Shown piece by piece: positions 16,968-25,157 of a DNA stretch of 64,000 bases (position 1 is its first letter; each line of letters opens with the position of its first letter). A program made the translations under genes and the position numbers. The stretch is from Dinoroseobacter sp039192165. GTDB lineage: Bacteria > Pseudomonadota > Alphaproteobacteria > Rhodobacterales > Rhodobacteraceae. The DNA is taken from assembly GCA_039192165.1 (NCBI GenBank), contig JBCCXD010000001.1, positions 372,001 through 436,000 on the forward strand. Direction: 5' to 3'. A model generated the notes under the pieces. That model made no database searches, had not been told where the DNA came from, and saw nothing but the letters and a program-made list of their open reading frames with translations.

Positions 16968-17630
16968 TCACCACCAAGACCCGCTTTCACCCTGCTGCAA
17001 GTGCCCTTTGACATAAGCTGGCAGCGGCCAGGCCTCGCGATCGAGTCCACTGATCTTGCCCGGCAAGCCGTCCCGATACGCGTAATCGTACAGCTCCCGA
17101 TGCAGTGTAATTTCAATGCGCGCCAATGCGGCCTCGACCTGCCCTTTCGTGCGGTCGATTTCGTCCGCAAGCTTTGCCTCAGCACTCCTGCGCTTCAGGA
17201 ATCCCGGCATAGTCATGCTCCCGAGCAGCGAGCGCCCGACCGACAGCGCAATGGCAAGTATGAGGTTGCCCACAAGCCCGGTGATAAGATCGACCGGCCC
17301 GCCGAACCAGTCCAACCATCCGCGTTTGCCATTTGCTTCCGCGAGTTCCGCGCGCATCCGGTCAAACTCCCGGGCAAAAACCTCGCGGAACTGCCGCGCG
17401 AACTGCGTTCGACTGAAATCATCGCGCCCCGCATAGATACGCAGGACGGGGCGCACAAAAACCCCGCCGCGCGAACGATCAACGAATTCCTCGAAATCAA
17501 ACAGGAAGAAGTAGTCCTCGGGATCGCGAGAGTTGTGCACCATGTACACCGCGATTTCTGCCTCCTTCATAAGGTTCAGCACCGGCAGCTGGGGCACATT
17601 ACGCCATATCGCAGAAGTCAGCTTGCGCAT
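16968..17630 (-). CDS. Uncharacterised protein between the carboxylase subunit genes
   Basis: 220 aa from the ATG at 17630, which has GGGGAG 5 nt upstream; the reading frame stays open further into the carboxylase beta gene but that part is unlikely to be used. No family recognised. It has a helical N-terminal half with aromatic clusters (DPEDYFFLFDFEEFVDRSRGG), a hydrophobic stretch at about 115-140 (PVDLITGLVGNLILAIALSVGRSLLG) that could be a membrane or amphipathic helix, and a coiled region with an AEAKLADEIDRTKGQVEAALARIEITLH heptad-like pattern. Its conserved place between the two carboxylase genes suggests co-expression, not a known function. Confidence 0.7.
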   Translation of the reverse strand: MRKLTSAIWRNVPQLPVLNLMKEAEIAVYMVHNSRDPEDYFFLFDFEEFVDRSRGGVFVRPVLRIYAGRDDFSRTQFARQFREVFAREFDRMRAELAEANGKRGWLDWFGGPVDLITGLVGNLILAIALSVGRSLLGSMTMPGFLKRRSAEAKLADEIDRTKGQVEAALARIEITLHRELYDYAYRDGLPGKISGLDREAWPLPAYVKGHLQQGESGSWW

Positions 17631-17676
17631 TCCGCTCCCCAGAAACTCGACGCGTGCGGTGCCAGCATAAAACGCC

Positions 17677-19281
17677 TCACATCCGGAACACGCCGAAGCG
17701 TGTCTCCTCGATCGGTGCATTGAGGGCGGCTGACAGGCTCAGCGACAGCACCTGACGGCTCTTGCGCGGATCGATGATCCCATCGTCCCAAAGCCGGGCA
17801 GACGCGTAAAGCGGATGGCTCTGCGCCTCGAACATCGCAATGGTCGGTGCCTTGAACGCCGCCTCCTCAGCGTCAGACCATGTGCCGCCCTTGCGCTCGA
17901 TGGCCTCGCGCTTGACAGTGGCGAGCACGCCGGCCGCCTGTGGCCCGCCCATGACGGAGATTCGGGAATTGGGCCAGGACCACATAAAGCGGGGCTGGTA
18001 GGCGCGCCCGGCCATACCGTAATTGCCCGCGCCAAACGAGCCGCCGACAACCATTGTGACTTTCGGAACCGAGGTTGTTGCGACCGCCGTCACCATCTTG
18101 GCACCGTGCCGGGCGATGCCTTCGTTTTCGTATTTCCGCCCCACCATGAAGCCGGTGATGTTTTGCAAAAATACAAGCGGGATGCTGCGCTGCGAGCAGA
18201 GTTCCACGAAATGCGCGCCCTTTTGCGCGGCCTCTGAGAAAAGCACACCGTTGTTGGCGATGATCCCTACGGGACAGCCTTCGATGTGGGCAAAGCCGGT
18301 GACCAGCGTCTCGCCAAAACGCGGTTTGAACTCATCGAGCCGCGAGCCATCCACGATCCGCGCTATGACCTCGCGGATGTCATATGGTGTGGACAGGCTG
18401 GAGGGTACGACCTCCAGAAGTTCATCAGGATCATAGGCCGGCGCTTCCGGTGCCTGCATCTCTACGCTGGCCGGCCGGCTCCGGTTCAGCGATCCGACCG
18501 CGCGCCGGGCCAGCGCCAGGGCGTGGCTGTCGTCCTCTGCCAGGTAGTCGGCCACGCCGGACAGACGCGTATGCACGTCCCCGCCGCCCAGCTCCTCTGC
18601 GCTCACAACTTCGCCTGTCGCCGCCTTCACCAGCGGCGGACCGGCCAGAAAAATTGTGCCCTGATGTCTGACAATTATCGTGACATCTGACATCGCAGGC
18701 ACATAAGCGCCACCGGCGGTACAGGATCCCATCACCACGGCGATCTGGGGAATGTTCTTGGCGCTCATCCGCGCCTGATTGTAAAAAATCCGGCCGAAAT
18801 GGTCGCGGTCGGGAAACACCTCATCCTGATTTGGCAAATTGGCCCCGCCGCTATCCACGAGGTAAACACACGGCAGTGCGCATTCTTCGGCGATCTCTTG
18901 TGCGCGCAGGTGTTTTTTGACCGTGATCGGGTAATAGGTCCCGCCTTTGACAGTGGCATCGTTACAGACAACCATAACGTCCTGGCCCATGACCCGGCCC
19001 ACACCCGCGATCGCCCCACCACAGGGGGACGCATTGTCGTAAAGCCCGTGCCCTGCGGTCGCCCCCACTTCGAGAAACGGCGAACCGGGGTCAAGCAGGT
19101 TCGCAACGCGGTCGCGCGGCAACATTTTGCCTCGGGACAAATGACGCGCCCGTGCAGCATCCCCACCGCCCGCTGCGGCGTGCGCGGCGGCTGCCTCGAT
19201 CTCGGACAAAGCTTGCAAATGTGCCGCGCGATTGGCTTTGGACTGCTCTGAGTCGCGTAGATGGTTCGAGCTCAGGCGCAT
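17677..19281 (-). CDS. liuB: Methylcrotonyl-CoA carboxylase, carboxyltransferase (beta) subunit
   Basis: 534 aa from the ATG at 19281 (MRLSSNHLRDSEQSKANRAAH), matching the usual start of this family; a more distant upstream start adds 14 unlikely residues. It transfers the carboxyl group from biotin to 3-methylcrotonyl-CoA. Family blocks include RGKMLPRDRVANLLDPGSPFLE, CNDATVKGGTYYPITVKKHLRAQEIA, and the acyl-CoA loop GGSFGAGNYGMAGRAYQPRFMWSWPN near 420. First gene of the carboxylase operon; it is followed after about 45 bp by the uncharacterised gene. Confidence 0.95.
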   Translation of the reverse strand: MRLSSNHLRDSEQSKANRAAHLQALSEIEAAAAHAAAGGGDAARARHLSRGKMLPRDRVANLLDPGSPFLEVGATAGHGLYDNASPCGGAIAGVGRVMGQDVMVVCNDATVKGGTYYPITVKKHLRAQEIAEECALPCVYLVDSGGANLPNQDEVFPDRDHFGRIFYNQARMSAKNIPQIAVVMGSCTAGGAYVPAMSDVTIIVRHQGTIFLAGPPLVKAATGEVVSAEELGGGDVHTRLSGVADYLAEDDSHALALARRAVGSLNRSRPASVEMQAPEAPAYDPDELLEVVPSSLSTPYDIREVIARIVDGSRLDEFKPRFGETLVTGFAHIEGCPVGIIANNGVLFSEAAQKGAHFVELCSQRSIPLVFLQNITGFMVGRKYENEGIARHGAKMVTAVATTSVPKVTMVVGGSFGAGNYGMAGRAYQPRFMWSWPNSRISVMGGPQAAGVLATVKREAIERKGGTWSDAEEAAFKAPTIAMFEAQSHPLYASARLWDDGIIDPRKSRQVLSLSLSAALNAPIEETRFGVFRM

Positions 19282-19406
19282 GCGGCCCCCACTGGATTTA
19301 GACACGTATCGGCGGGCTGCCACCTGCCTCGAAAGACCCGCGCCAGAGAAAACCGTGGCGCAAATGCTGCAGTTGCGACATCACGCACCCCGCGAATGCC
19401 CCTGGC

Positions 19407-19420
19407 TTGATGCAGGTCAA
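19407..19420 (+). promoter_or_regulatory. FNR/FnrL-type binding site upstream of ompW
   Basis: TTGATGCAGGTCAA matches the FNR consensus TTGAT-N4-ATCAA at nine of ten fixed bases. It is 58 bp before the ompW start codon, an expected place for an activator or a site overlapping a promoter. FNR control of ompW is known in enterobacteria. Confidence 0.65.
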
Positions 19421-19478
19421 AGTGGAGTGCCCGCAAAAGGCGCAGGACGAGATGCGCGATAAAAAGAGGGACAAACCT

Positions 19479-20084
19479 ATGAAAAAATTGCTGCTTTCCA
19501 CAGCCGCCGCCGCAACGCTTGTTGCCTCCGCGCTGCCTGCCATTGCGCAATCCGCCGGTGACTACATGCTCGGCTTCGGGCTTGGTTATGTCGATCCGAA
19601 AGACGACAACCTCGAAGTCAGCGGCGTTGGTACGATCGAAGTCGACAGCGATGTGTCGCTGACCTTCACGGCCGAGTACTACTATACGGACAATCTGGCC
19701 ATTGAGCTTCTCCTGGCGACGCCGTTCAGCCACGACATCACCCTGGACGGAACAAAAATCGGGGACACCGACCACCTGCCGCCCACGTTGTCGCTGAACT
19801 ACCATTTCAACGCGATCGGAGCGTTTCGGCCCTTTGTCGGGGTTGGTGTCAACTACACCAACTTTTTCCAGGAATCTTCCAGCCTCGGCAAGCTTGAGCT
19901 TGATGACAGCTGGGGCCTCGCGGCAACCCTTGGCTTTGAGTACGATATCTCTGAAAGAGGGGCGCTCCGTCTCGATGTCCGCTATATCGACATCGACACC
20001 GACGCCACTCTGGATGGCGCCAGTCTCGGCACGGTCGAGATTGATCCGTATGTGTTCACAGCCGCCTATGTCTGGAAGTTCTGA
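19479..20084 (+). CDS. ompW: OmpW family outer membrane protein
   Basis: 201 aa from the ATG at 19479 (AGAGGG upstream). A cleaved signal peptide is clear (MKKLLLSTAAAATLVASALPAIAQ). The mature protein is an eight-strand beta-barrel of the OmpW type: alternating aromatic/hydrophobic strands (YMLGFGLGYVDP, SLTFTAEYYYTDNLAIELLLATPF, LPPTLSLNYHF, FRPFVGVGVNYTNFF, WGLAATLGFEYDI, ALRLDVRYIDID) and a terminal phenylalanine (YVWKF) for BAM recognition. It is transcribed opposite to the surrounding leucine genes, with an FNR-type box upstream and a terminator downstream. OmpW barrels carry small hydrophobic molecules; the substrate here is unknown. Confidence 0.93.
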   Translation: MKKLLLSTAAAATLVASALPAIAQSAGDYMLGFGLGYVDPKDDNLEVSGVGTIEVDSDVSLTFTAEYYYTDNLAIELLLATPFSHDITLDGTKIGDTDHLPPTLSLNYHFNAIGAFRPFVGVGVNYTNFFQESSSLGKLELDDSWGLAATLGFEYDISERGALRLDVRYIDIDTDATLDGASLGTVEIDPYVFTAAYVWKF

Positions 20085-20109
20085 ACACGGACTGGAACAG
20101 TCCACTGAA

Positions 20110-20134
20110 GGCGCGCTCGCAGGGCGCGCCTTTT
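20110..20134 (+). terminator. ompW: Rho-independent terminator after ompW
   Basis: GGCGCGC (20110-20116) pairs with GCGCGCC (20124-20130) over a 7-nt loop, followed by TTTT (20131-20134). It starts 26 bp after the ompW stop. Confidence 0.8.
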
Positions 20135-20155
20135 GCGTGCTGCGCGCAAAGCCGG

Positions 20156-20494
20156 TCATGCTTCAGGCCGTCCGGCGCGGTCTCGCCCGGTGAACGCGAG
20201 CGCCCCGTCCCGGCGAATGTAATAGTCGAAACTCTCTGCCTGCCCCTCCGCCTGGCACCGTACAACGATCCATATGCCCGGATCGCTTCCCGGAACCGCC
20301 GCGCAGTCGGTCAGCGCCGCTTGCCCCGGTGCGTCGAGCCGATCATGATCTTTAAGGTACTCTTCGGCATAAAACGCGATGACCGCTCCCTCATCAAGGG
20401 CCGCGCGCTGCATACCCAACCGGATCCCGTTTGCCGCGACGATCAGCACGACGATCCCGAGCGGGAGAAACCATATCCAGCGCGGCCATTTCAT
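20156..20494 (-). CDS. Membrane-anchored hypothetical protein
   Basis: 112 aa. An N-terminal anchor (WIWFLPLGIVVLIVAANGI, residues 7-25) is followed by a soluble domain of about 85 residues with two cysteines (LTDCAAVPG and VRCQAEG, about residues 63 and 79) that could pair in the periplasm, and a beta-rich end (SFDYYIRRDGALAFTGRD). The family is not recognised. It starts 4 bp after the isovaleryl-CoA dehydrogenase stop, so it is probably co-transcribed with that gene. Confidence 0.7.
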   Translation of the reverse strand: MKWPRWIWFLPLGIVVLIVAANGIRLGMQRAALDEGAVIAFYAEEYLKDHDRLDAPGQAALTDCAAVPGSDPGIWIVVRCQAEGQAESFDYYIRRDGALAFTGRDRAGRPEA

Positions 20495-20498
20495 CGAC

Positions 20499-21662
20499 CT
20501 AGGCCATTGCCGCCATCAGTTCGCGCCCGATCAGCATGCGTCGGATCTCGGAAGTGCCTGCACCGATTTCCATCAGCTTGGCGTCCCGGAACATCCGCGC
20601 CACGGGCGCATCGTTCAGAAACCCGGCGCCACCCATCGCCTGAACCGCCTGATGCGCTACCTTCATCCCCTCCTCGGACGCGTAGAGCACACAGGCGGCC
20701 GCATCCTGACGCGTGACTTCGCCCCGGTCACAGGCCTTTGCAACCTCATACGCATAGGCGCGGGCAGAATTCATCGACGTATACATATCGGCGATCTTGC
20801 CCTGCATAAGCTGGAAGTTCCCGATTGGCTCTCCAAACTGTTCGCGCTCGGTCACATAGGGCATTACCTCGTCCACACATCCCGCCATTATCCCGATGTT
20901 GACGCCCGAAAGCACCACGCGTTCATAATCGAGGCCGGACATCAGCACAGCGACACCGCGCCCCTCCTCGCCAAGCACGTTCTCGAAGGGCACGTTTACA
21001 TCCTCGAAGATCAGCTCGGCGGTGTTCGACCCCCGCATGCCCAGTTTGTCGAAATGCGCCGAGGTCGAGAATCCGGTCATATCCTTTTCGATCAGAAAGG
21101 CGGTGATGCCCTTGGAGCCCGCCTCCGGATCGGTCTTGGCATAGACCACCAGCGTATCGGCATCCGGACCATTTGTGATCCAGTATTTGGTGCCGTTCAG
21201 CCGGTAGTGGTCGTTGCGCTTTTCGGCCCGCAACTTCATACCAACCACATCCGAGCCCGCCGTCGCCTCCGACATAGCAAGCGCGCCGATATGGGCCCCA
21301 GACACCAACGGCGGCAGGTACTTTGCCTTCTGCTCAGGTGTCCCGTTCAGACTGATCTGATTCACGCAAAGGTTGGAATGTGCCCCGTAACTCAGCCCAA
21401 TTGATGCGGAAAACCTGGATATCTCCTCAACCGCAACGGTGTGAGCGAGGTACCCGAGACCGGCGCCACCGAACTCTTCCGCAACGGTGATGCCAAGCAG
21501 ACCCAGCGCGCCCATCTCAGGCCAGAGCTCGTTTGGAAAGGCGTTGTCGGTGTCGGCTTTCGCGGCCAGCGGTTTCACCCGCTCCTGCGCCCACCGATGC
21601 ACCATATCGCGCAGCGCCTCGACCTCTTCACCAAGGTCAAACTTCATCGAGCCCATAAACAT
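20499..21662 (-). CDS. liuA: Isovaleryl-CoA dehydrogenase
   Basis: 387 aa from the ATG at 21662 (GGAGGAG 9 nt upstream). This FAD flavoprotein oxidises isovaleryl-CoA to 3-methylcrotonyl-CoA, feeding the carboxylase encoded nearby. Acyl-CoA dehydrogenase signatures are clear: RMVHRW-like start (ALRDMVHRWAQERVKPLA), GAHSNLCVNQI, AMSEATAGSDVVGM near 135, YWITNGPDADTLVVYAKTD, and YVTEREQFGEPIGNFQLMQGKIADM. The glutamate in the active-site region YERVVLSG fits isovaleryl-CoA dehydrogenase. A palindromic operator-like sequence overlaps its 5' leader. Confidence 0.93.
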   Translation of the reverse strand: MFMGSMKFDLGEEVEALRDMVHRWAQERVKPLAAKADTDNAFPNELWPEMGALGLLGITVAEEFGGAGLGYLAHTVAVEEISRFSASIGLSYGAHSNLCVNQISLNGTPEQKAKYLPPLVSGAHIGALAMSEATAGSDVVGMKLRAEKRNDHYRLNGTKYWITNGPDADTLVVYAKTDPEAGSKGITAFLIEKDMTGFSTSAHFDKLGMRGSNTAELIFEDVNVPFENVLGEEGRGVAVLMSGLDYERVVLSGVNIGIMAGCVDEVMPYVTEREQFGEPIGNFQLMQGKIADMYTSMNSARAYAYEVAKACDRGEVTRQDAAACVLYASEEGMKVAHQAVQAMGGAGFLNDAPVARMFRDAKLMEIGAGTSEIRRMLIGRELMAAMA

Positions 21663-21683
21663 CTGCGCCCGCTCCTCCAAAAA

Positions 21684-21699
21684 TTGAACGCTTGTTCAG
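21684..21699 (-). promoter_or_regulatory. Palindromic operator-like site upstream of isovaleryl-CoA dehydrogenase
   Basis: TTGAACGCTTGTTCAG contains the inverted repeat TGAAC-N4-GTTCA (21685-21698), 22 bp before the liuA start codon and just upstream of its ribosome site. This place and symmetry fit a repressor operator. Its form resembles TetR-family (PsrA/LiuQ-like) sites more than MerR-type LiuR sites. No regulator gene for it is in the window. Confidence 0.5.
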
Positions 21700-21716
21700 T
21701 TGTAGGGGCGAAGCGA

Positions 21717-22094
21717 CGACCTGTCCAGAGCTAACACCGGCTCAGAAGCGTAATTGACCCTTCTCTGAGGGCCTGGAGAATGGCGCAACCTCAGCGGCGG
21801 CTTCTACACCGGCAGCGGTAGTCTCTGAAAAACTGGAGAATGACCCGAATTCGGACACAGCTGCAGTCCGCAACTGCCACGCTAAACGGTCGGAGAGAGT
21901 CGCTGTACTTGGGACCAGAGTAACAAAGGAGAGGACAGCTGATCGCACAGAACAAATGGCCCGTGCGCGCGCGTGCGCGATGCGCAACGAGGTAAAGCAA
22001 ACCCGTTTCCCGAAATCGTCCAACCGGCGATACTTGACCCCGCATTGTCTTTGGTCGACTGTCCCCGAACAGACGCGATGCAGAATTGCGAAGA
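21717..22094. other. Noncoding gap before the orphan methyltransferase
   Basis: About 380 bp between two divergent genes. I see no plausible gene, repeat or tRNA. It must hold the promoters for liuA (minus) and the methyltransferase (plus). An alternating GC run (GTGCGCGCGCGTGCGCG, near 21963) is present. Composition is a little more AT-rich than the flanking liu genes. Confidence 0.5.
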
Positions 22095-23471
22095 ATGAAG
22101 TCGACGACAGCTGCGCCGAGCCTGAGAGCGGTCGCAATAGAAGATTTTGAGGGCATTATCGATACCAGTAACGACATTCTGAACCGCGCAGCGGATCTAT
22201 TCCTCTGTCCCATAAGTGGACAGCCGTTAACTGTCAGGGAAGACGAAATAATATGTGCCTCGTCTCACTGGTCAGCAGTGCCAGTGAACGGTGTTCTTGA
22301 CATGATTGTCCCCGCGCAGAACACGCCCAGCGCACCCAGGGCCGAACCATTGCGCGAAGCCGCTGTTCGGGCGGTCGCGGAGAAACTGAGTGTTGATGGG
22401 GATTCCTCCGCACAGGCCTTGATCGAGCGCGTTCTGGCGCCTGTGAAGTCGGTCGGAAATTCGTTTTTCGATGCTGAGGAGGAGCTTTTCCTCGAACGCT
22501 TCGCGATCACAAATTTCGAGCCACTGGTGCAGGTTGAGCAGCTATATCCACCAGCGTCCGCACGTCGCGGAACGGTCTTCCACGTCGCCGTCCGGATCAA
22601 GAACTTGAGCGAGTTCCCCATCGAGTCGGCAGGGGAGTTCCCGTTGCTTTTGAGCTATCACTGGCTTCGACGCGACGAGATGGTCGTTTTTGAAGGGCAA
22701 CGCACTGCCCTTCCACGGCCTGTTCCGCCCGGACGGGAAATCACCGTGCCGATCACAGTCAAGGCACCTGACGATCTGGGACAACACGAGTTAAAGGTCT
22801 TGGCCGTTCAGGAAGGTGTTGCGTGGCAAGAGGATACCGGGATGACCCGGGATATAGAGATCTCGCGAAGTGAGCCGCCCTCTCTGCCGGATCTGTCAAA
22901 TGGACGTGAGTTCTCGGAGGTGCTGGATGACAAAATCGCCGCCGAATTCTCAGATGGCAATCTGCAGCTTCCGGAAAAGGGAGTGGTTATAGAGATCGGC
23001 GGAGGAATTCGAACGAGCTTCAGGCGAAGCAGGATCGGCGCGAACTGGACCGGCACATTCGTCAACTGCGATGTTTCAATTCGACTGCTTCAGATCGCAA
23101 GCTTGCTGGCGCGCGAGGAGCCGCACCCGACGCTTCAAGTGCGGCTTGACGCCAATGCGATGCCAATCCGGGATGGCTTTGTAGACGCGGTCTTCATCTC
23201 ACGCGCCATTCACCATTTTGTCGATTTAAATCAGATCACCCGGGAGATTTTCAGAGTCCTGAAACCGGGCGGACAGCTTTTTCTTCTCTGCGAGCCGGTC
23301 GGCGCCATGTACGACGACTTCACTTTGGACCTCATTGAGCGAGGTGTGAACGAGCAGGTCTTTCCTAAAGGCGTGTACGAGCGAATTTTGAGCGGTATTG
23401 GTTTTGAGCTCGACGCCGCTCAATGCGATTGGGGCTTTTCCTTCAAAGGTGCGTTCAGAAAACCGCTTTGA
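22095..23471 (+). CDS. Orphan SAM-dependent methyltransferase with Trm112-like and Ig-like parts
   Basis: 458 aa from the ATG at 22095; its ribosome site is weak, so the start is uncertain. Residues about 35-72 resemble a Trm112-type module (LFLCPISGQPLTV...IICASSHWSAVPVNGVLDMI) but keep only two cysteines. Residues about 135-240 look like a beta-sandwich (RGTVFHVAVRIKNLSEFPIES, LLLSYHWLRRDEMVVFEGQRT, PGREITVPITVKAPDDLGQHEL), as in carbohydrate-binding tails of glycan exporters. Residues about 295-420 are a class I methyltransferase: VVIEIGGG, DAVFISRAIHHFVD, RVLKPGGQLFLLCEP. It stands alone between noncoding gaps and is less GC-rich than its neighbours. A role in glycan or lipid modification is inference. 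Confidence 0.75.
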   Translation: MKSTTAAPSLRAVAIEDFEGIIDTSNDILNRAADLFLCPISGQPLTVREDEIICASSHWSAVPVNGVLDMIVPAQNTPSAPRAEPLREAAVRAVAEKLSVDGDSSAQALIERVLAPVKSVGNSFFDAEEELFLERFAITNFEPLVQVEQLYPPASARRGTVFHVAVRIKNLSEFPIESAGEFPLLLSYHWLRRDEMVVFEGQRTALPRPVPPGREITVPITVKAPDDLGQHELKVLAVQEGVAWQEDTGMTRDIEISRSEPPSLPDLSNGREFSEVLDDKIAAEFSDGNLQLPEKGVVIEIGGGIRTSFRRSRIGANWTGTFVNCDVSIRLLQIASLLAREEPHPTLQVRLDANAMPIRDGFVDAVFISRAIHHFVDLNQITREIFRVLKPGGQLFLLCEPVGAMYDDFTLDLIERGVNEQVFPKGVYERILSGIGFELDAAQCDWGFSFKGAFRKPL

Positions 23472-23900
23472 AGCGTCGAATGCGCGGGTCACGGTTCCTT
23501 TCGGCGCCTCAGATACAGATTTTTGAGATTTGTTCTTTGTCCAAGTGATTTCGTGCGGGAAGTACGGGACCGGAAGACAAAAGCGGCCTCAGCAGCACCA
23601 TCCAAGTGATCCGCATGCGTCCGCGCAGGCGGGATGCTTCAGCGGGGCAGGATCCGAACAGAACGCTGTGCAATCGCTTCGTCAGGTGGTCACACCACAG
23701 TATTTTTACACGCATCTTCCGCGAATTGGCAGAACCGGGGGCGGACGGTGACACCACCAAAACCAACGGCACCTATAGGACAGCCCACCGAACAGCGGCA
23801 TGCCATTCAAAATGGGCTTAGGCAGGATCTATCGGTCGAACCAAAGGCGGCCGGAACAGTACGGTGTACATCGTCTGCGCCGGACGCAGACGATCTGACT
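23472..23900. other. Noncoding gap after the orphan methyltransferase
   Basis: About 430 bp between convergent genes. Short frames exist on both strands, but none has a family resemblance, a convincing ribosome site or codon use like real genes. Apart from the hairpin at its right end I see nothing. Gaps on both sides of the methyltransferase gene suggest this is an insertion-prone spot or holds decayed sequence. Confidence 0.45.
23870..23894 (-). terminator. Hairpin just after the BOF-protein stop codon
   Basis: ATCGTCTGCG (23870-23879) and CGCAGACGAT (23885-23894) form a perfect 10-bp stem with a 5-nt loop, 6 bp downstream of the BOF gene stop on the minus strand. No T-run follows, so it may be a transcript-stabilising end rather than a true intrinsic terminator. 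Confidence 0.45.
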
Positions 23901-24248
23901 CTAAAGAACCTGCAGGGATTTGACCCAGATGTAGCGTCCGGCCCGGCCGTTATCGATCTCGCCCATAATCCTCACGCGGTCGCTCGGGCCAACGGCCCGT
24001 CCGCCAAACCTGCCCTGGGAGATTTCGACCCGCATTTCACCTGTGCCATCGCGGAACGTGTAATAGTCCTCCCGCAGATGCGAAACGATGCTGCCTTCCA
24101 GCGTGATGTAGCTGCCAACGCGTGCGGACTGCGCCGCAGATACTGTCGACTGCGCGCCCTGAACACTTGGCCCGGTAAACTGCGCGACCGCCGCGCTGGC
24201 GCCCGCCGTGGCTGCAAAACCTGCCAGAAAAATTCGTCTGGTTATCAT
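23901..24248 (-). CDS. Exported OB-fold (BOF/YgiW-like) protein
   Basis: 115 aa from the ATG at 24248 (GGGAGGGA upstream). The N terminus is a signal peptide with an arginine pair (MITRRIFLAGFAATAGASAAVAQ), possibly Tat-like. The mature part has the bacterial OB-fold pattern: RVGSYITLEGSIVSHLREDYYTFRDGTGEMRVEIS, then VGPSDRVRIMGEIDNG and IWVKSLQVL. BOF proteins (YgiW/YdeI) are periplasmic and linked to stress or antimicrobial-peptide tolerance; ligands are uncertain. The gene is single. Confidence 0.8.
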   Translation of the reverse strand: MITRRIFLAGFAATAGASAAVAQFTGPSVQGAQSTVSAAQSARVGSYITLEGSIVSHLREDYYTFRDGTGEMRVEISQGRFGGRAVGPSDRVRIMGEIDNGRAGRYIWVKSLQVL

Positions 24249-24349
24249 TATGGTCCCTCCCATCATTCCTAATGCGGCAGCAGCCTCCACAAAAAACCGG
24301 ATAATTCAATGCAATATTGCATGCGGTGCGCTCGGCGTAGAACCGATCG

Positions 24350-25027
24350 TCAGGCTGAGGGGGCGATCAATTCACTCAGGACACGGTCGAGTTCGTCATA
24401 GTGATCCAGCAACGCCTCGGGTTTCAGATCTGCCACGGTATCACCGTCCGGACCGAAGGTGACAAGAACCGAAGGCACTGCCGCCGCGCGCGCCGTTTCT
24501 CGGTCGGTGACCGTATCGCCAATCAGGGTCGCGCGCGCCATATCCCCGCCAAGCCGCGCCACGGTTTCGCGCAATGGCGCTGGATCCGGCTTGCGCACCG
24601 GCAACGTATCCGCACCGATCAGCGCGCCAAACATATCCCGCACACCGAGACGTCGCATCAAAGTCTCTGCCAGGCCTTCGGGCTTGTTCGTGCAAATGCC
24701 CACCTTGTCGCCCGCCGCGAGAACACGTTCGACCGCGTCCACTGCGCCCGGATAAAGCCGTGTGTGGACATCGATGGCTTCGGCATAAGCGTTCAGAAGC
24801 ACCGGATAATCTGCATCCACATCCGCCTCAGACCATTTCGCACCAACCCGCGTCAGCCCGAGCCGCAACATGGCTCGTCCGCCGCGAAAAGCCGTCGCAG
24901 CATCGTCGACCGGATCCAGAAGCGCCCCGTGCCCGCGGGCCTGAAAACAATGGTTTGCTGCAGCAATCAGATCCGCGCTCGTATCTGCCAATGTACCGTC
25001 GAGATCGAAAACCAAGGTGCGGGACAT
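24350..25027 (-). CDS. gph: Phosphoglycolate phosphatase, HAD superfamily
   Basis: 225 aa. It removes phosphate from 2-phosphoglycolate, made by DNA repair or Rubisco oxygenation. HAD motif I is LVFDLDGTLADTSADL at the N terminus (nucleophile Asp and acid/base Asp), motif II is ICTNKPEG near 115, the motif III lysine is in GADTLPVRKPDP, and motif IV is LIGDTVTDRETARAA near 170. It is transcribed divergently from glmU with a 130-bp shared upstream region. Other HAD phosphatases of this clade are possible, but Gph fits length and motifs. Confidence 0.85.
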   Translation of the reverse strand: MSRTLVFDLDGTLADTSADLIAAANHCFQARGHGALLDPVDDAATAFRGGRAMLRLGLTRVGAKWSEADVDADYPVLLNAYAEAIDVHTRLYPGAVDAVERVLAAGDKVGICTNKPEGLAETLMRRLGVRDMFGALIGADTLPVRKPDPAPLRETVARLGGDMARATLIGDTVTDRETARAAAVPSVLVTFGPDGDTVADLKPEALLDHYDELDRVLSELIAPSA

Positions 25028-25157
25028 ATCGGCTCCTTTCCGCCGAAGCGGCGTGAGGGGGTGAAACGCGTGTCACAGGACGTGACCGTCAGGGCGGTTG
25101 CCCGAAACTCGGCTTTGGGTAATAGAGTTTGCAACGAGACAAAAGAGGCAAGCAGGC

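Noticed and set aside
14812..17016. A 734-codon open frame on the plus strand opposite the carboxylase alpha gene
   Set aside because: High-GC DNA leaves long open antisense frames. The minus strand encodes a full biotin carboxylase with all motifs; the plus frame has Arg/Pro/His-rich, family-less sequence.
23509..23772. Minus-strand 87-codon frame in the 23.5-23.9 kb gap
   Set aside because: No domain, weak start, no support from neighbours; possibly decayed DNA but nothing recognisable.
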